A DNA stretch of 64,000 bases from CAVORB01 sp963736235 (GCA_963736235.1 CAVTOR010000005.1:124001-188000); one strand, 5' to 3'; shown: positions 52,728 to 63,881, counted from the stretch's first letter. Program-made: numbers and translations. The notes: generated by a model not told the origin, from the sequence alone.

Positions 52728-52788
52728 CCTTCCCGCCTCCGGGCGGGGATAGGTAACCAGTCGCCGCTCGTCTATTGCGGCGATCGCC

Positions 52789-54543
52789 TCAGCGAGTGGA
52801 TTGGGGGTTGAGCGCCGGCAGCAGCGGCCGGCGGAACATGGATTTCGACTTGCCCAGGCGAAGTCCTCGGCTGCGCCCCACCTGCTGACGGAACTGCTTC
52901 TTCCAGCGCCGGAAGTCGATGTCCTGCTTGCCATATAGGGCCGCGTCCAGCTGTTGCATCAGGCGCTGGACCTGTTCAGGGTCCGCTCCCGGCCGCAGGG
53001 CCAGGATTCGCCCGGTCACGCCAGGCAGCGGTGTCTGGCCGTCAAAGTTCAGGTGACGGCAAGTCGTCTCCTGGAAGCGATCCGCCCAGGCGGCGGGGTC
53101 GTTTTCCCGGTCAGCGGCGCCGACGCACATCAGGAACTGGGACGAGGGCGGTAGGGCGCGGATCAGGCGCGGCTTGATTCCACCGAGAAGCGGCGCGGGA
53201 TTGAGGCGGCGGCTAAGGTCCGCGATCCTCGCGGTCGTGGCGTGTCTGGTGCTGCGCAGGCGCGAACGCAGGCGCTGCGAGATGGGACTCACGTCCACCC
53301 GCGCCGGGACCCGGCCCTTGTACCAGACCCCGCCCCAGTACCCGAGCAATAACAGGATCAGGCCGACCAAAGGCAGCCAGAACCAGCTCACGCCGCCGCC
53401 GCCCGCGCTGTCGGCAGACAGCGACATCCCGAAGGGCCCGCTCTCCCCCTCGACCTTGAGGGTGCGGATGGGAAGGCCCGCGTACTCCTTGGTGCCGCGG
53501 GTCACGTTCCACCAGGCGAGCCGGATCTCCGGCAATCGCAGTTTGCCGCCCGAGCGCGGCACCAGCGTGAAGTACTCGGTGCGTTTTCCCTCCAGGCGGC
53601 GTCCGTCGGCCGACAGTTTGCCTTCGGTCAGGGTCTGCTCGCGGTAGACCCGGAAATCGGCGTTGCGCAGCATGGGCTCCAGGCTCGGGAGCTGGCTGCC
53701 GGTCGCGCCGGTGGCCGTCAGCTCGAGCACCAGGGTAACGGGCTGTCCCTCCTCGACCTCGTCCCCGCCGTCCAGGGTGGCGTTCAGGGTCAGGTCCTTC
53801 AGCGGCAGCCAAGGCCGCACCGAGGCCATTGCCGGACGCACTTGCAGCAGCACCGGATCGCGGCTGGTTGCCTCGAAGCGGTTGCCGCCCGGGCTGCCAT
53901 AGCCGTACCCATTGCCCGATACATTGCCGACAACAGTCAGGCTTGGCAGCTCCAAGTCACCTGCGCGCAGGGGTGTCAGCGTATAGACGAACTCGTTGAC
54001 GATCTCGCGCTGGCCGTCGCTGCCCGTGCGCGAGCGGGCGTTCGGTCCTTCCAGCTTCTGCAGCAGGACGTCATTGCTGGTGGCGAACTCGGGGGTGGCC
54101 GTTTCCAGGTTGCGGTCGCTGACCACCCGCAGCTTGATCAGGACGTTCTCTTGCACATACGGCTGGTGATCGGAGACCTCGATTTCCACGCGCGGTGGGC
54201 GGCTGGCGTGCTGGCCCTGTTGTTGCGCGTAAGGCGACCCGTATTGGCCGGGCCAGCCCGGTTGGTAACCGCCGCTGGGCTGGTAGCCGGGTCCGGGCTG
54301 GAATCCCTGCGTCTGTCCGGGCATCTGGCCGGGTCCTTGCCAGCCGGGAGGCTGGTACCGGGGCGGAACGCCGCGGGCGTTGTTCGGATCCTGGGGCCTG
54401 AACTGCCAGGGTAGCGGTCCGGGTGGGGGCTGATTCCCCCGGTCCGAGCCACCGGGAAAGGGGAGGGAGAAGTTGAACGCTCCCACCTCTGTGACGGCGA
54501 GCAACGCCAGAATCAGCGTGCCGGTGGTCTTAAGCCAGCGCAT
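52789..54543 (-). CDS. batD: BatD-like membrane protein (aerotolerance operon)
   Basis: Last gene of the MoxR/Bat operon, coding 584 residues. GGGAGA lies seven nt before the ATG at 54543, and a signal peptide follows (MRWLKTTGTLILALLAVTEV). A Pro/Gly/Gln-rich stretch covers about residues 35-110. BatD immunoglobulin-like repeats follow (RVEIEVSDHQPYVQENVLIKLRVVSD near residue 115, then VTLVLELTATGATGSQLPSL and YFTLVPRSGGKLRLPEIRLAW), then a membrane helix near residue 395 (FWLPLVGLILLLLGYWGGVW) and a basic cytoplasmic tail. BatD is thought to be part of a periplasmic complex with BatA/BatB. Function in aerobes is unclear. Confidence 0.88.
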   Translation of the reverse strand: MRWLKTTGTLILALLAVTEVGAFNFSLPFPGGSDRGNQPPPGPLPWQFRPQDPNNARGVPPRYQPPGWQGPGQMPGQTQGFQPGPGYQPSGGYQPGWPGQYGSPYAQQQGQHASRPPRVEIEVSDHQPYVQENVLIKLRVVSDRNLETATPEFATSNDVLLQKLEGPNARSRTGSDGQREIVNEFVYTLTPLRAGDLELPSLTVVGNVSGNGYGYGSPGGNRFEATSRDPVLLQVRPAMASVRPWLPLKDLTLNATLDGGDEVEEGQPVTLVLELTATGATGSQLPSLEPMLRNADFRVYREQTLTEGKLSADGRRLEGKRTEYFTLVPRSGGKLRLPEIRLAWWNVTRGTKEYAGLPIRTLKVEGESGPFGMSLSADSAGGGGVSWFWLPLVGLILLLLGYWGGVWYKGRVPARVDVSPISQRLRSRLRSTRHATTARIADLSRRLNPAPLLGGIKPRLIRALPPSSQFLMCVGAADRENDPAAWADRFQETTCRHLNFDGQTPLPGVTGRILALRPGADPEQVQRLMQQLDAALYGKQDIDFRRWKKQFRQQVGRSRGLRLGKSKSMFRRPLLPALNPQSTR

Positions 54544-54561
54544 CGGTTGCTCTCCCAATGA

Positions 54562-56406
54562 CTACCAGGGCCTGCTTTCCCGCAGGGGTCCGCCGGACTC
54601 GCGCATGAACTGCATCTCCTCGAGCATGAACTGGTTGCGCATCAGCAGCGAGGGGTCACCCTCGACCTGCTGCAGACGCTGCTCCATGATCGCCATGCCT
54701 GGCCCGCGCACGGGCAGGCCGCCGAGGGCGGCCGCCGCGGCTTGCTCCGCGTCGGGCTCCATGTCCGACATGGGTTGCTCGCCCAGCTGGTCGAACCGGT
54801 CCACCGCATCGGCGGAGCCATCCTCCGGAGGTGCATCCGGTGGCGCCATGTCCGGCGGCTGATCGGGTCTGGTCCCGCCGGCACCGGCCTGGTCCTCGGG
54901 GGGCTCCTCGCCCTCTTCTCCGACCCGCTCCTGCTGCTCCTCGGGCGTTTCCTCCGGCTTGCCCGGCGTCTCGCGCTCCTCGTCCGGGCGCTCGCCCTCG
55001 CCGGGTTTGTCCTGCTCTCCGCCTTCAGTCTGCTGGTCTTCGGGCTCAGGCTCGCCGCCCTTGCCCTCCTCGGGGCGCTCCTGCTCCTCTCCGCCCCCGG
55101 TGTCTTCCTCCGGCCGCTGTTCCTCGCCGCCGGCGGCATCCTCCTGTTTTTGCTCGTCGCCCTGATCGCCCTCTTCCTTCTGCTGCTGCTCCTCCGCGCC
55201 GGATTCGGATTCCGCTTCTTCCTTGCGTTCCTCGCCAGCGGCCTCGTCCTCCGGTTTCTGCTCCTCGCCGCCGGCTTCGTCCTGCTGTTTCTGCTCCTCG
55301 CCCGTCGCCTCGGACTCCTGATCCTGTTGTTCCTCGCCAGCCTCGGACTCTTGCTCCTGGTCCTGACGCTCCCCCGCCGAATCCGTCGGCTGCTCCTGAT
55401 CCTGTTTCCCCTCCTGCTGCTCGCTGGGCTCCGCCTCGGACTCGCCCTTCTGCTCCTGTTCCGAGGCCTCCCCGCTCTGCTGCTCGGAATCTTCCTGCTG
55501 CGCGCCTTCGCCCGACTCGCTCTCTTCGCTCGGCTCACCGTCGGATGACTGCTGCTCGGATTCCTGCTGCTGCTCGGATTCCTGCTGCTGTTCGGACTCC
55601 TGCTGCTGTTCGGACTCCTGCTGCTGTTCGGACTCCTGCTGCTGTTCGGACTCCTGCTGCTGCTCGGATTCCTGCTGCTGCTCGGACTCCTGCTGCTGCT
55701 CGGACTCCTGCTGCTGCTCGGACTCCTGCTGCTGTTCGGACTCCTGCTGCTGTTCGGACTCCTGCTGCTGCTCGGACTCCTGCTGCTGCTCGGACTCCTG
55801 CTGCTGCTCGGACTCCTGTTGCTGCTCGGACTCCTGTTGCTGCTCGGACTCCTGTTGCTGCTCGGACTCCTGCTGCTGCTCGGACTCCTGCTGCTGTTCC
55901 TCCTCTTGCCGTTTCTTTTCCTCCTGTTCGCGGCGCTCCTGCTCTTCTTTTTCCCGCTGTTCCTGCTCGCGCTTTTCCTGTTCCTCTTTCTGCTCCTCGA
56001 AGCTCTCCTGCTCGATCCGGGCGAGCATGGCCCTGGCCAGGGCCAGGTTGTGCTGGGCGTCCTCGTGGTCAGGGTTCTCGGTCAGCACCTTTTCGTACGC
56101 CTCGGTCGCCCCGGCGAAATCGCCGAGCTGGAAACGGGCGTTTCCCAGGTTGTAGGTGGCGTCCTCCTTGATCTCGGGGCGCTCGGTGCGGCTGAAGGCC
56201 TCGGCCGCTTCCTGGTAACGCTCCGCACGGTAGAGAGCGACGCCGCGGCGGTAGCTGTCGCTGAAGCCCTCAATCGCCTTTGCGTAGTCGCCGGACTGGA
56301 AGCTCTCGTATGCCTCCTGCTCCTGGTTCAGGAACCATCCGGCATGGGTCCCGGCGGCTAGGGTCATCGCGCCAATCCCCGCTCCGATGAGAAGGATGCG
56401 CCTCAT
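54562..56406 (-). CDS. Exported TPR protein with long Gln/Glu/Ser repeat (BatC/BatE-like)
   Basis: A 614-residue exported protein. Residues 1-22 are a signal peptide. Residues about 28-130 are tetratricopeptide repeats (FQSGDYAKAIEGFSDSYRRGVALYRAERY, TYNLGNARFQLGDFAGATEAYEKVLTENP). Residues about 140-165 are a charged helix of Glu/Lys/Arg/Gln, followed by about 19 copies of QQQESE and then some 200 residues of Glu/Gln/Gly/Pro-rich sequence. The C-terminal part (from about residue 500) is less repetitive and ends in MEQRLQQVEGDPSLLMRNQF. TPR genes occupy this position in Bat operons (batC or batE). The repeat is far longer than I would expect for the family. It starts four bases inside batB. 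Confidence 0.88.
   Translation of the reverse strand: MRRILLIGAGIGAMTLAAGTHAGWFLNQEQEAYESFQSGDYAKAIEGFSDSYRRGVALYRAERYQEAAEAFSRTERPEIKEDATYNLGNARFQLGDFAGATEAYEKVLTENPDHEDAQHNLALARAMLARIEQESFEEQKEEQEKREQEQREKEEQERREQEEKKRQEEEQQQESEQQQESEQQQESEQQQESEQQQESEQQQESEQQQESEQQQESEQQQESEQQQESEQQQESEQQQESEQQQESEQQQESEQQQESEQQQESEQQQESEQQQESEQQQESEQQSSDGEPSEESESGEGAQQEDSEQQSGEASEQEQKGESEAEPSEQQEGKQDQEQPTDSAGERQDQEQESEAGEEQQDQESEATGEEQKQQDEAGGEEQKPEDEAAGEERKEEAESESGAEEQQQKEEGDQGDEQKQEDAAGGEEQRPEEDTGGGEEQERPEEGKGGEPEPEDQQTEGGEQDKPGEGERPDEERETPGKPEETPEEQQERVGEEGEEPPEDQAGAGGTRPDQPPDMAPPDAPPEDGSADAVDRFDQLGEQPMSDMEPDAEQAAAAALGGLPVRGPGMAIMEQRLQQVEGDPSLLMRNQFMLEEMQFMRESGGPLRESRPW
55549..55899 (-). repeat. 18-bp tandem repeat coding QQQESE units
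   Basis: From 55561 to 55884 there are 18 complete copies of an 18-bp unit (plus strand CTCCTGCTGCTGCTCGGA), with partial copies on both sides (55549-55560 and 55885-55899). Variants differ only at third positions, mostly CTG/TTG and TTC/CTC choices, so the repeat encodes nearly identical protein units. Purine-rich on the coding strand, it would favour slippage and copy-number variation. It is in frame with the TPR gene throughout. Confidence 0.97.
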
Positions 56407-57429
56407 GATCCTCGCCTCCCGGCCTTGGCACGGCCCCGGAACTGGGGTAGCAGCAGGGCGGCGAGGAAGAGCAGCGGCAGATAGAATCGCTCGTTCCAGA
56501 CTCGCGTGCGCTCGTCCCCGGCCTCGGGCGGGAGGCGGGTGACGGCGGCCGCCTCGAGTATTTCCTCGGTGTCCTCGTCACGGAAGCTTGCGACTTGGTA
56601 GCTGCCCTGTCCGGCCCGGGCCAGATCCTCCAGCAAGGCCGCGTTGAGCCCGGAGCGGATGGGGTTGCCCTGGCGATCCATGATCCAGCCTCCTTGTGGG
56701 GCTGGGACCTGGGCGCCTTCCTCGGTGCCGATGCCCATCACGTGGAGTTTGATGCCCTTCTCCGCCAGCTTCTCGATCCGGGTTACCAGGTCCGGCTCGT
56801 CGAAGTCCCCATCGGAGATCAACAGGATGGAGCGGGCGCTGTCCTCGGGCAGGCTGTCGAGCAGTACCTCCGCCCGGTCCAGGGCCAGATGCAGGCGGCT
56901 GCCCTGCAACCTCGCGAGCTCAGTGGACAAGGCGGGCAGGGCGTTGAGGATGGTGAAGGTGTCCTCGGTGATGGGCGAGAGCACGTGGGGTACCGAGGCG
57001 AAGGCGATCAGTCCGAGGCGCACCTCGCGGTTCTGCAGGATCAGGTCCTGCACCTCCTGGCGGGCGCGCGCCGAGGCGGTTGGGCGCCACGTCGTCAGCC
57101 TGCATGGAGCGCGAGATATCGAGCAGGATCAGCAGATTGTTGCCGGGGTGGAAGAGGCGCACGTCGGTATAGTCCCAGCGCGGTCCGGCCAAGGCGGCGA
57201 TCAGCAGTGCCCAGAGCAGAGACCAGCGCAGGAACCGTCCCCAGCGCTCCGTCGCCTTGAGCTCGCGGGTGCCGGTGAGATGCGGGAGCAGGTGCGGGTC
57301 CGCATATCGATGGATAGGGCCGCGCGCGGCCTTCGCCGCGCTGCGCCACAGCCAGATCGCCACCGGGATCAGGGCCAGGAGGCCCCAAAACCAGACGGGC
57401 TGCTCGAAGTGGAATCCGGCCTCAGGCAC
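56403..57429 (-). CDS. batB: BatB-like von Willebrand factor A protein, frame interrupted
   Basis: Second VWA-domain gene of the operon. The GTG at 57429 overlaps the batA stop. The N-terminal half shows two membrane helices (FWGLLALIPVAIWLW and FLRWSLLWALLIAALAG), then the metal-ion-dependent adhesion site DISRSMQADDVAPN. The frame breaks close to 57071, and the VWA domain continues one base over from RQEVQDLILQNREVRLGLIAFASVP to the stop at 56403. An extra base in CTCGGCGCGC (CTCGCGCGC would be right) explains it. A C-terminal membrane helix follows (FYLPLLFLAALLLPQFRG). The repaired protein would be about 342 residues. It should be membrane-bound with the VWA domain in the periplasm. Confidence 0.87.
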
Positions 57430-58463
57430 TGGCGACCCTCTTGGCGAAGCGCTTGCGGCCCTCGGGAAACAGCCCGATGCCGAGCAGGGCGAGCACGGCG
57501 ACCGCCGAGGGGGATGCGGTAGAGCGGGCGCGGCAGGAAGGCGGTGCGGGATTCCGCCTCGGTCTTCTCCAGCTCGCTGACGCGGCGCGAGATCTCCTCC
57601 AGGGCGCTGGTGTCGGTGGCGCGGAAATAGGCCCCGCCGCTGATGTTGGCGATGCGTTGCAGGGTGTCCTCGTCCATGGTCAGGTCGTCCCGGTACTTGA
57701 TGACGCCTTCCTCCAAGATGGGGATGCTCTCCTGCTTGCTGCCGACACCGATGACATAGATACGGACACCGGCCATGCGGGCCAGGGCGGCCGCCTCCAG
57801 GGGGGCGAAACCGCCGGCGGAGTTGTCGCCGTCCGCGATCAGGACCATGACCCGGGAGCCCTCGGGGCGCTCCCGCAGCTTCTTCACCCCCAGCGCGATG
57901 GCGTCGCCCAGGGCGGTACCCTGACCGGCGATGCTCGGCACCACCCCGTCGAGCAGCTGGCGCACCGCCACCCGGTCGACGGACAGCGGGGAGAGCACGA
58001 AGGCCTGACTGCCGAAGATGATGAGCCCGATGCGGTCGCCCTCGCGGGCGTCGACGAAGCGGCCCATGACGCCCTTGACCACCTGCATCCGTGTCACCTG
58101 CTGGCTTTCGACCGTGAAGTCCAGGGCATCCATGGAATGCGATGCGTCCACCGCCAGCATCAGGTCGTAGCCGGGGGAACTGACCTCGGTGTGGGCCTCG
58201 AGCCACTGGGGCCGCATCAGTGCGACGACCAGCGCGGCCCACAACAGATAGAGCAGGGCCTTGTAGAGCCAGCCGGCGAGCTGGCGCCGGGGCCGGCGCG
58301 CCTGATAGGCGGCCTGCAGCTCCTCGAGGTGGGGGTGCAGCAGGGTGATGCGCTGGCCCTCCAGGCTCTCCTCCTTCTGCTCGCGCTTCTCCGGCCACAC
58401 CAACGGCAGGAGGAACGGCAGTGCCAGCAGAATCCCCGCCCAGGGCCAACCGAATTCAAACAT
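57422..58463 (-). CDS. batA: BatA-like von Willebrand factor A protein, frame interrupted near the end
   Basis: First VWA gene. Residues 1-25 and about 60-80 are membrane helices; the metal site DASHSMDALDF is at about residue 109, and a complete VWA domain follows (RIGLIIFGSQAFVLSPLSVDR, TALGDAIALGVKKL, VMVLIADGDNSAGGF). The normal C-terminal membrane helix is lost as read: after RTAFLPRPLYRIPL the frame breaks close to 57505. One base over, it continues with AVAVLALLGIGLFPEGRKRF to a stop at 57422, which restores the helix and the expected overlap with batB. Again an extra base lies in CTCGGCGG. Repaired length is about 347 residues. Confidence 0.88.
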
Positions 58464-58971
58464 GCTTGGGGTCCTCCGCCGCGACCCACTCGTAGGCGGC
58501 GTCGATCAGGGCGAGCAGGGCTTGCGTCTGGCTCGGCCGGCCCGGGGGGGCGTAGGGAGCATCCAGCAGGAGGCGGCCGCGGTCGGACCAGTCGAAGCCC
58601 TTGGGGTCGTTGCCCTTGAGCCAGGCGAGCCAGGGCTCGCCCGTGAGCCCGGCGCAGGACTCGCGCCCGAGACGGGCCATGGCGATGCGCCGCACCAGCT
58701 CCGAGAGCTCGCTGGCGGTCTGCTTGAGGTCTTGGGTTCCGGCGCGCTTGCGCAGGCCGCGCAACTGGCGTGCGGCGTCCCAGCGCCAGCTGCCCATGGT
58801 GAAGACGGGCAGGGGCGGGATGCGCAGGCGGATGGAGGTGCGGAACCGCCACGCCAGCACCGCCAGGGCCACGATGGCGGCGGCCAGCAGCCACCATCCC
58901 GGTGCTGGTGGCCACCAGGGCACGCCCTGGATGCCGTGGATGTCGCGGATTTGGTCGATGCCAGGAAACAT
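58456..58971 (-). CDS. DUF4381 membrane protein
   Basis: A 171-residue protein with one membrane helix (WWLLAAAIVALAVLAWRF, about residues 26-43) and a cytoplasmic helical domain with SELSELVRRIAMARLGRESCAGLTGEPWLAWL, the DUF4381 pattern. It lies between DUF58 and batA in most MoxR/Bat operons of proteobacteria and is probably a structural part of that complex. It overlaps batA by eight bases. Function unknown. Confidence 0.9.
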   Translation of the reverse strand: MFPGIDQIRDIHGIQGVPWWPPAPGWWLLAAAIVALAVLAWRFRTSIRLRIPPLPVFTMGSWRWDAARQLRGLRKRAGTQDLKQTASELSELVRRIAMARLGRESCAGLTGEPWLAWLKGNDPKGFDWSDRGRLLLDAPYAPPGRPSQTQALLALIDAAYEWVAAEDPKHV

Positions 58972-58972
58972 G

Positions 58973-59890
58973 TCAGACCGTCCGCGAGCGCGCCCGCTGC
59001 TCCAGGCTGTGGATCAGGGAGAGATGGATCTCCTCGTCCGTGCGCACCGGGAGCAGGATGATGTTGAGCCGGTAGCACATGGCCTGCAGCATATCGCGCC
59101 GTTCCTCCCAGATGTCCCGGAAGACCTGACGCGCCTGAGGGTCATCGGTGTCGATCTCGATCAGGGTGCCGTCGGTGCCGGTGAAGGTGGACACGCCCAT
59201 GGAGGGGATCTCCCAGTCGGCGGGGTCGTCCACGGGGATAAGGGCCACGGAGTTGCGCTGGATCAGGTTTCCCAGGATGCGCTCCATTCCCAGGGCGTCC
59301 CGATTGAGGTCCGCGATCACGAACACCAGGGACCCGGTGGGGATGCCGCTGGTCGCGCGCTGCAAGGCGCCGCCGAGGCAGTCCACGGATTTGTCCTGCG
59401 TCGTGCCCGGCACCGTGAGGGTGCGCAGCAGCTGCCACAGGGCGCGGCGTCCGCGGGAGGGCCGGAAGTGCTGCAGCCCCGCCATCGGGTCGCCGAAGAC
59501 CAGGCCGCCGACGCGGTCGTTGAGCCGGCTCGCGGCCCAGCCGATGAGCGCGGCCGCGCGCGCCGCCTGCACCGACTTGAAGGTGCCGCGGGTGCCGAAG
59601 CTCATGTGGGGACCCTTGTCGACGCACAGGACCACGCAGCGCTCGCGCTCCTCGCGGAAGACCTTGAGGTGGGGCTCGTTGATGCGGGCGGTGACCTTCC
59701 AGTCCATGTAGCGGATGTCGTCGCCCTCGCGGTACTCGCGCACCTCCTCGAAGTTGACGCCCGCGCCGCGGAACACTGAGGCGTAGAGCCCGGCGAAGGA
59801 GGAGTTGACCAGGTGGTGCGAGGGCAGGCCCAGGGTGTGTGCCTGGTGGCGCAGCTCCAGCAGGTCGTCGAGACGGGGATAGAGGCTCAC
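58973..59890 (-). CDS. DUF58 domain protein (VWA-like)
   Basis: A 305-residue protein of the DUF58 family, a cytoplasmic VWA-like domain regularly encoded directly after MoxR. The signature is clear: SSFAGLYASVFRGAGVNFEEVREYREGDDIRYMDWKVTARINEPHLKVFREERER around residues 29-80, with the DW-x-x-x-A-R segment. A GTG start at 59890 has GGAGG upstream. It should be a partner or substrate of the MoxR ATPase. Its stop lies one base before the DUF4381 gene. Confidence 0.92.
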   Translation of the reverse strand: MSLYPRLDDLLELRHQAHTLGLPSHHLVNSSFAGLYASVFRGAGVNFEEVREYREGDDIRYMDWKVTARINEPHLKVFREERERCVVLCVDKGPHMSFGTRGTFKSVQAARAAALIGWAASRLNDRVGGLVFGDPMAGLQHFRPSRGRRALWQLLRTLTVPGTTQDKSVDCLGGALQRATSGIPTGSLVFVIADLNRDALGMERILGNLIQRNSVALIPVDDPADWEIPSMGVSTFTGTDGTLIEIDTDDPQARQVFRDIWEERRDMLQAMCYRLNIILLPVRTDEEIHLSLIHSLEQRARSRTV

Positions 59891-59993
59891 GCCGCACCTC
59901 CGGCAACGAAGGGATCGGGAAACCGCCCGCGTGTGACGAATCTCCGATCCCGAGTCGCAGTGAACCAGGGGTGGTGAATCTGCGACATCGGAA

Positions 59994-60950
59994 CTAAGGA
60001 ATGGCGACCAGATTCAGCAGCCGATTCACGAACTCGTCGGTGGTGATGCCCTCCGCCTCCGCCTCGAAGGTGAGCAGCAGGCGGTGGCGCAGGATCTCGG
60101 GCGCCACGGACTGAATGTGATGGGGGGCGACGAACTGGTCGCCGTCCATCCAGGCCCGTGCCCGGGCGCAGCGGGCGAGCCCGATGCTGGCCCGGGGAGA
60201 CGCGCCGAAGCGGCACCAGCGGGCCAGGTCTGGATCGTAGAGCTTGGGGTTGCGCGTGGCCTGGACCAGGTCGACGATGTAGCTGTTGAGCTTGGGGTCG
60301 AGGTACAGATTGGCGACGTCCCGGCGCATGGCGAACAGCTCCGCCTGGGAGAGCCGCTTGGCTGGCGGCGTGTAGTTGGTCTTCTGCTGCTGGTGGTCGA
60401 GCTCGAGGATCTTGAGCTCCTCTTCCCGGGTCGGGTAATCCACCACCGCCTCCATCAGGAAGCGGTCGAGCTGGGCCTCCGGCAGGTGGTAGGTTCCCTC
60501 CTGCTCCACCGGGTTCTGGGTGGCTAGGACCATGAACAGCTTGGGCAACGGATAGGTGCGCTGGCCCACGGTGATCTGGTGCTCGGCCATCGACTCCAGC
60601 AGCGCCGACTGCACCTTGGCGGGAGCCCTGTTGACCTCGTCCGCGAGCACGACGTTGTGAAACAGGGGGCCGGGCCGGAACTCGAACTCGCCCTTCTCGT
60701 GGCGGTAGATGTCCGTGCCGATGAGATCGGAGGGCAGCAGGTCGGGAGTGAACTGGATGCGATGGAAGTCGCCCTCCAGCGCCTCCGCCAGTGCCTTCAC
60801 GGCCGTGGTCTTAGCCAGCCCGGGCATGCCCTCGACCAGAAGATGGCCATCGCTCAACAGGCAGATGAGCATGCTGTCGATGAACGCCTGCTGGCCGATG
60901 ATGCGCGAGGCGATATGGTCGCGAACGGGTTTGAGATCTGCGGGGGTCAT
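59994..60950 (-). CDS. moxR: MoxR family AAA+ ATPase
   Basis: Chaperone-like AAA+ ATPase of 318 residues, which should act on the VWA proteins of the operon. Walker A is EGMPGLAKTTAVKAL (the usual MoxR GxPGxAKT form), Walker B is NVVLADEVNRAPAKVQSALLE, sensor 1 is MVLATQNPVEQEGTY, and the C-terminal lid has FGASPRASIGLARCARARAW. I used the ATG at 60950, which begins the conserved MTPADLKPVRDHIASRIIGQ; the longer frame upstream is unrelated. It heads the operon MoxR-DUF58-DUF4381-BatA-BatB-TPR-BatD, transcribed away from typA. Confidence 0.93.
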   Translation of the reverse strand: MTPADLKPVRDHIASRIIGQQAFIDSMLICLLSDGHLLVEGMPGLAKTTAVKALAEALEGDFHRIQFTPDLLPSDLIGTDIYRHEKGEFEFRPGPLFHNVVLADEVNRAPAKVQSALLESMAEHQITVGQRTYPLPKLFMVLATQNPVEQEGTYHLPEAQLDRFLMEAVVDYPTREEELKILELDHQQQKTNYTPPAKRLSQAELFAMRRDVANLYLDPKLNSYIVDLVQATRNPKLYDPDLARWCRFGASPRASIGLARCARARAWMDGDQFVAPHHIQSVAPEILRHRLLLTFEAEAEGITTDEFVNRLLNLVAIP

Positions 60951-61089
60951 GGGGTACTGCGCCTGCTCCCTTGCGGGGATTCTGGATGATCGCTCCTCTC
61001 GGCGCCGTCTCTGCCGGACGGCTGCCACGAGCCGCTAATCCTGACGGTTTTGCGGGTTTGGCGCAACCCCCGGCCACGCCGTCAGTCAT

Positions 61090-61127
61090 TTGAATAATCA
61101 GCATATTCTGAAGTAATCAGATATACT
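61090..61127 (+). promoter_or_regulatory. Possible typA promoter region
   Basis: The 298-bp gap between the MoxR operon and typA holds one AT-rich stretch. TATACT at 61122-61127 is a good -10 hexamer. The -35 position at 17 nt reads CAGCAT and is poor; a nearby TTGAAT (61090-61095) is too far from it. Two copies of TAATCAG flank the region (61095 and 61114), which could be a direct-repeat operator. The rest of the gap shows nothing. Confidence 0.35.
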
Positions 61128-61248
61128 ACCCCGTTCGCTCCGGTCGCCGTGCCGCCGGCGCAGACCCAACCCCTTGCCCGCCCCATCGAGAAACGGGTCG
61201 ACCGACCGATTCGCGATCGCGGGGATGCCGTAACCCGGAGTTTCACCA

Positions 61249-63063
<1,815 letters not shown>

Positions 63064-63113
63064 GCGGCGAGGGGTTTCGTCCCGGGCCGGCCGCTCCCGG
63101 CGCCGGTCGAGCA

Positions 63114-63881
63114 TCACGCGGCTACCGACCGCACCCGGTATTCACGCAGCCGGCGACGTGGTCCATCGGCCTCGACGCGTCCGGTCTCGATCAGGACCTG
63201 CAGCCGGCTGGAGAAGAAGAGATCACTCATTGGGTTGCGCGGGCCGCATCGGTTCATGGCGGCCCCCACCACGCGCGCCGCTGGCGTCCAGGAGGGAGGG
63301 CAGGACTCGGCTAGCAGCGGGTCGTAGCTATCGATGGGGATGCCAGCGATCAGGCCGCCTTCCCAGCGTCGGAGATGGTTGGTTTGGTCGCGGATGCGCA
63401 GGAAATCGTCGGCGAGGCTCGCGCGCTCCTTGTCCGTCATCACCTGGCGGCTCTCGTACTGACCGACGATTTCCGCGGGCGTCAGGTTGGAAACATGGTC
63501 GCGTCCCTCCCGTTTTGCCGGCGTCACCCGCAACACCCGCTCCAGACGGCCCCTGAGCCACCAGCAGGTCATCGCGAGGAAGACGGACTCGGAGACGTTG
63601 CTGCCACTCCAGATCAGGACGTCCACCGGGCCGTCCGACACCAGCCGCTGCACCATCGCGGACCAGGGGGCGAAGGCGTCGGTGAGGTCGCACCTCCAAT
63701 CGCCGTAGCTGCGGAAACAGGCGCGCATGTAGTCGATGCGCGCCCGGCCGTCGTCGAGCGGGCCGTGGCTGAGGTCGTCCGGAATCGCGATCACCGTGTC
63801 GGGCACTCCCCGGGATTGGCATGAAGCGCGCAGGCAGGCGGCGGCGTGGTCGCCGAGGGTGAGATGGAAGAGGCGCGGCAT
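63114..63881 (-). CDS. DUF1835 domain protein
   Basis: A 255-residue protein with the DUF1835 N-terminal domain: HLTLGDHAAACLRASC and AIPDDLSHGPLDDG near residues 25-40, then a WSGSNVSESVFLAMTCWWLRG segment near residue 95. The second half resembles the DUF3658 domain that usually follows it (ARVVGAAMNRCG, VEADGPRRRLREYRVRSV). Function unknown. I used the ATG at 63881; an earlier start would add 18 unlike residues. It converges with typA, with only 50 bp between. Confidence 0.85.
   Translation of the reverse strand: MPRLFHLTLGDHAAACLRASCQSRGVPDTVIAIPDDLSHGPLDDGRARIDYMRACFRSYGDWRCDLTDAFAPWSAMVQRLVSDGPVDVLIWSGSNVSESVFLAMTCWWLRGRLERVLRVTPAKREGRDHVSNLTPAEIVGQYESRQVMTDKERASLADDFLRIRDQTNHLRRWEGGLIAGIPIDSYDPLLAESCPPSWTPAARVVGAAMNRCGPRNPMSDLFFSSRLQVLIETGRVEADGPRRRLREYRVRSVAA

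Noticed and set aside
52728..52788. Bidirectional terminator between the DUF2384 gene and batD
   Set aside because: There is a stem CCCGCC/GGCGGG with a short loop at about 52733-52749, but no T run on either side, so I cannot call it an intrinsic terminator.
55549..55899. CRISPR-like array
   Set aside because: Units are contiguous 18-mers with no spacers, in frame, and encode nearly the same residues, so this is a coding tandem repeat.
54831..56171. Pro/Ala/Arg-rich open frame on the plus strand opposite the TPR gene
   Set aside because: It is generated by the GC-rich repeat; the minus strand has a signal peptide and TPR motifs.
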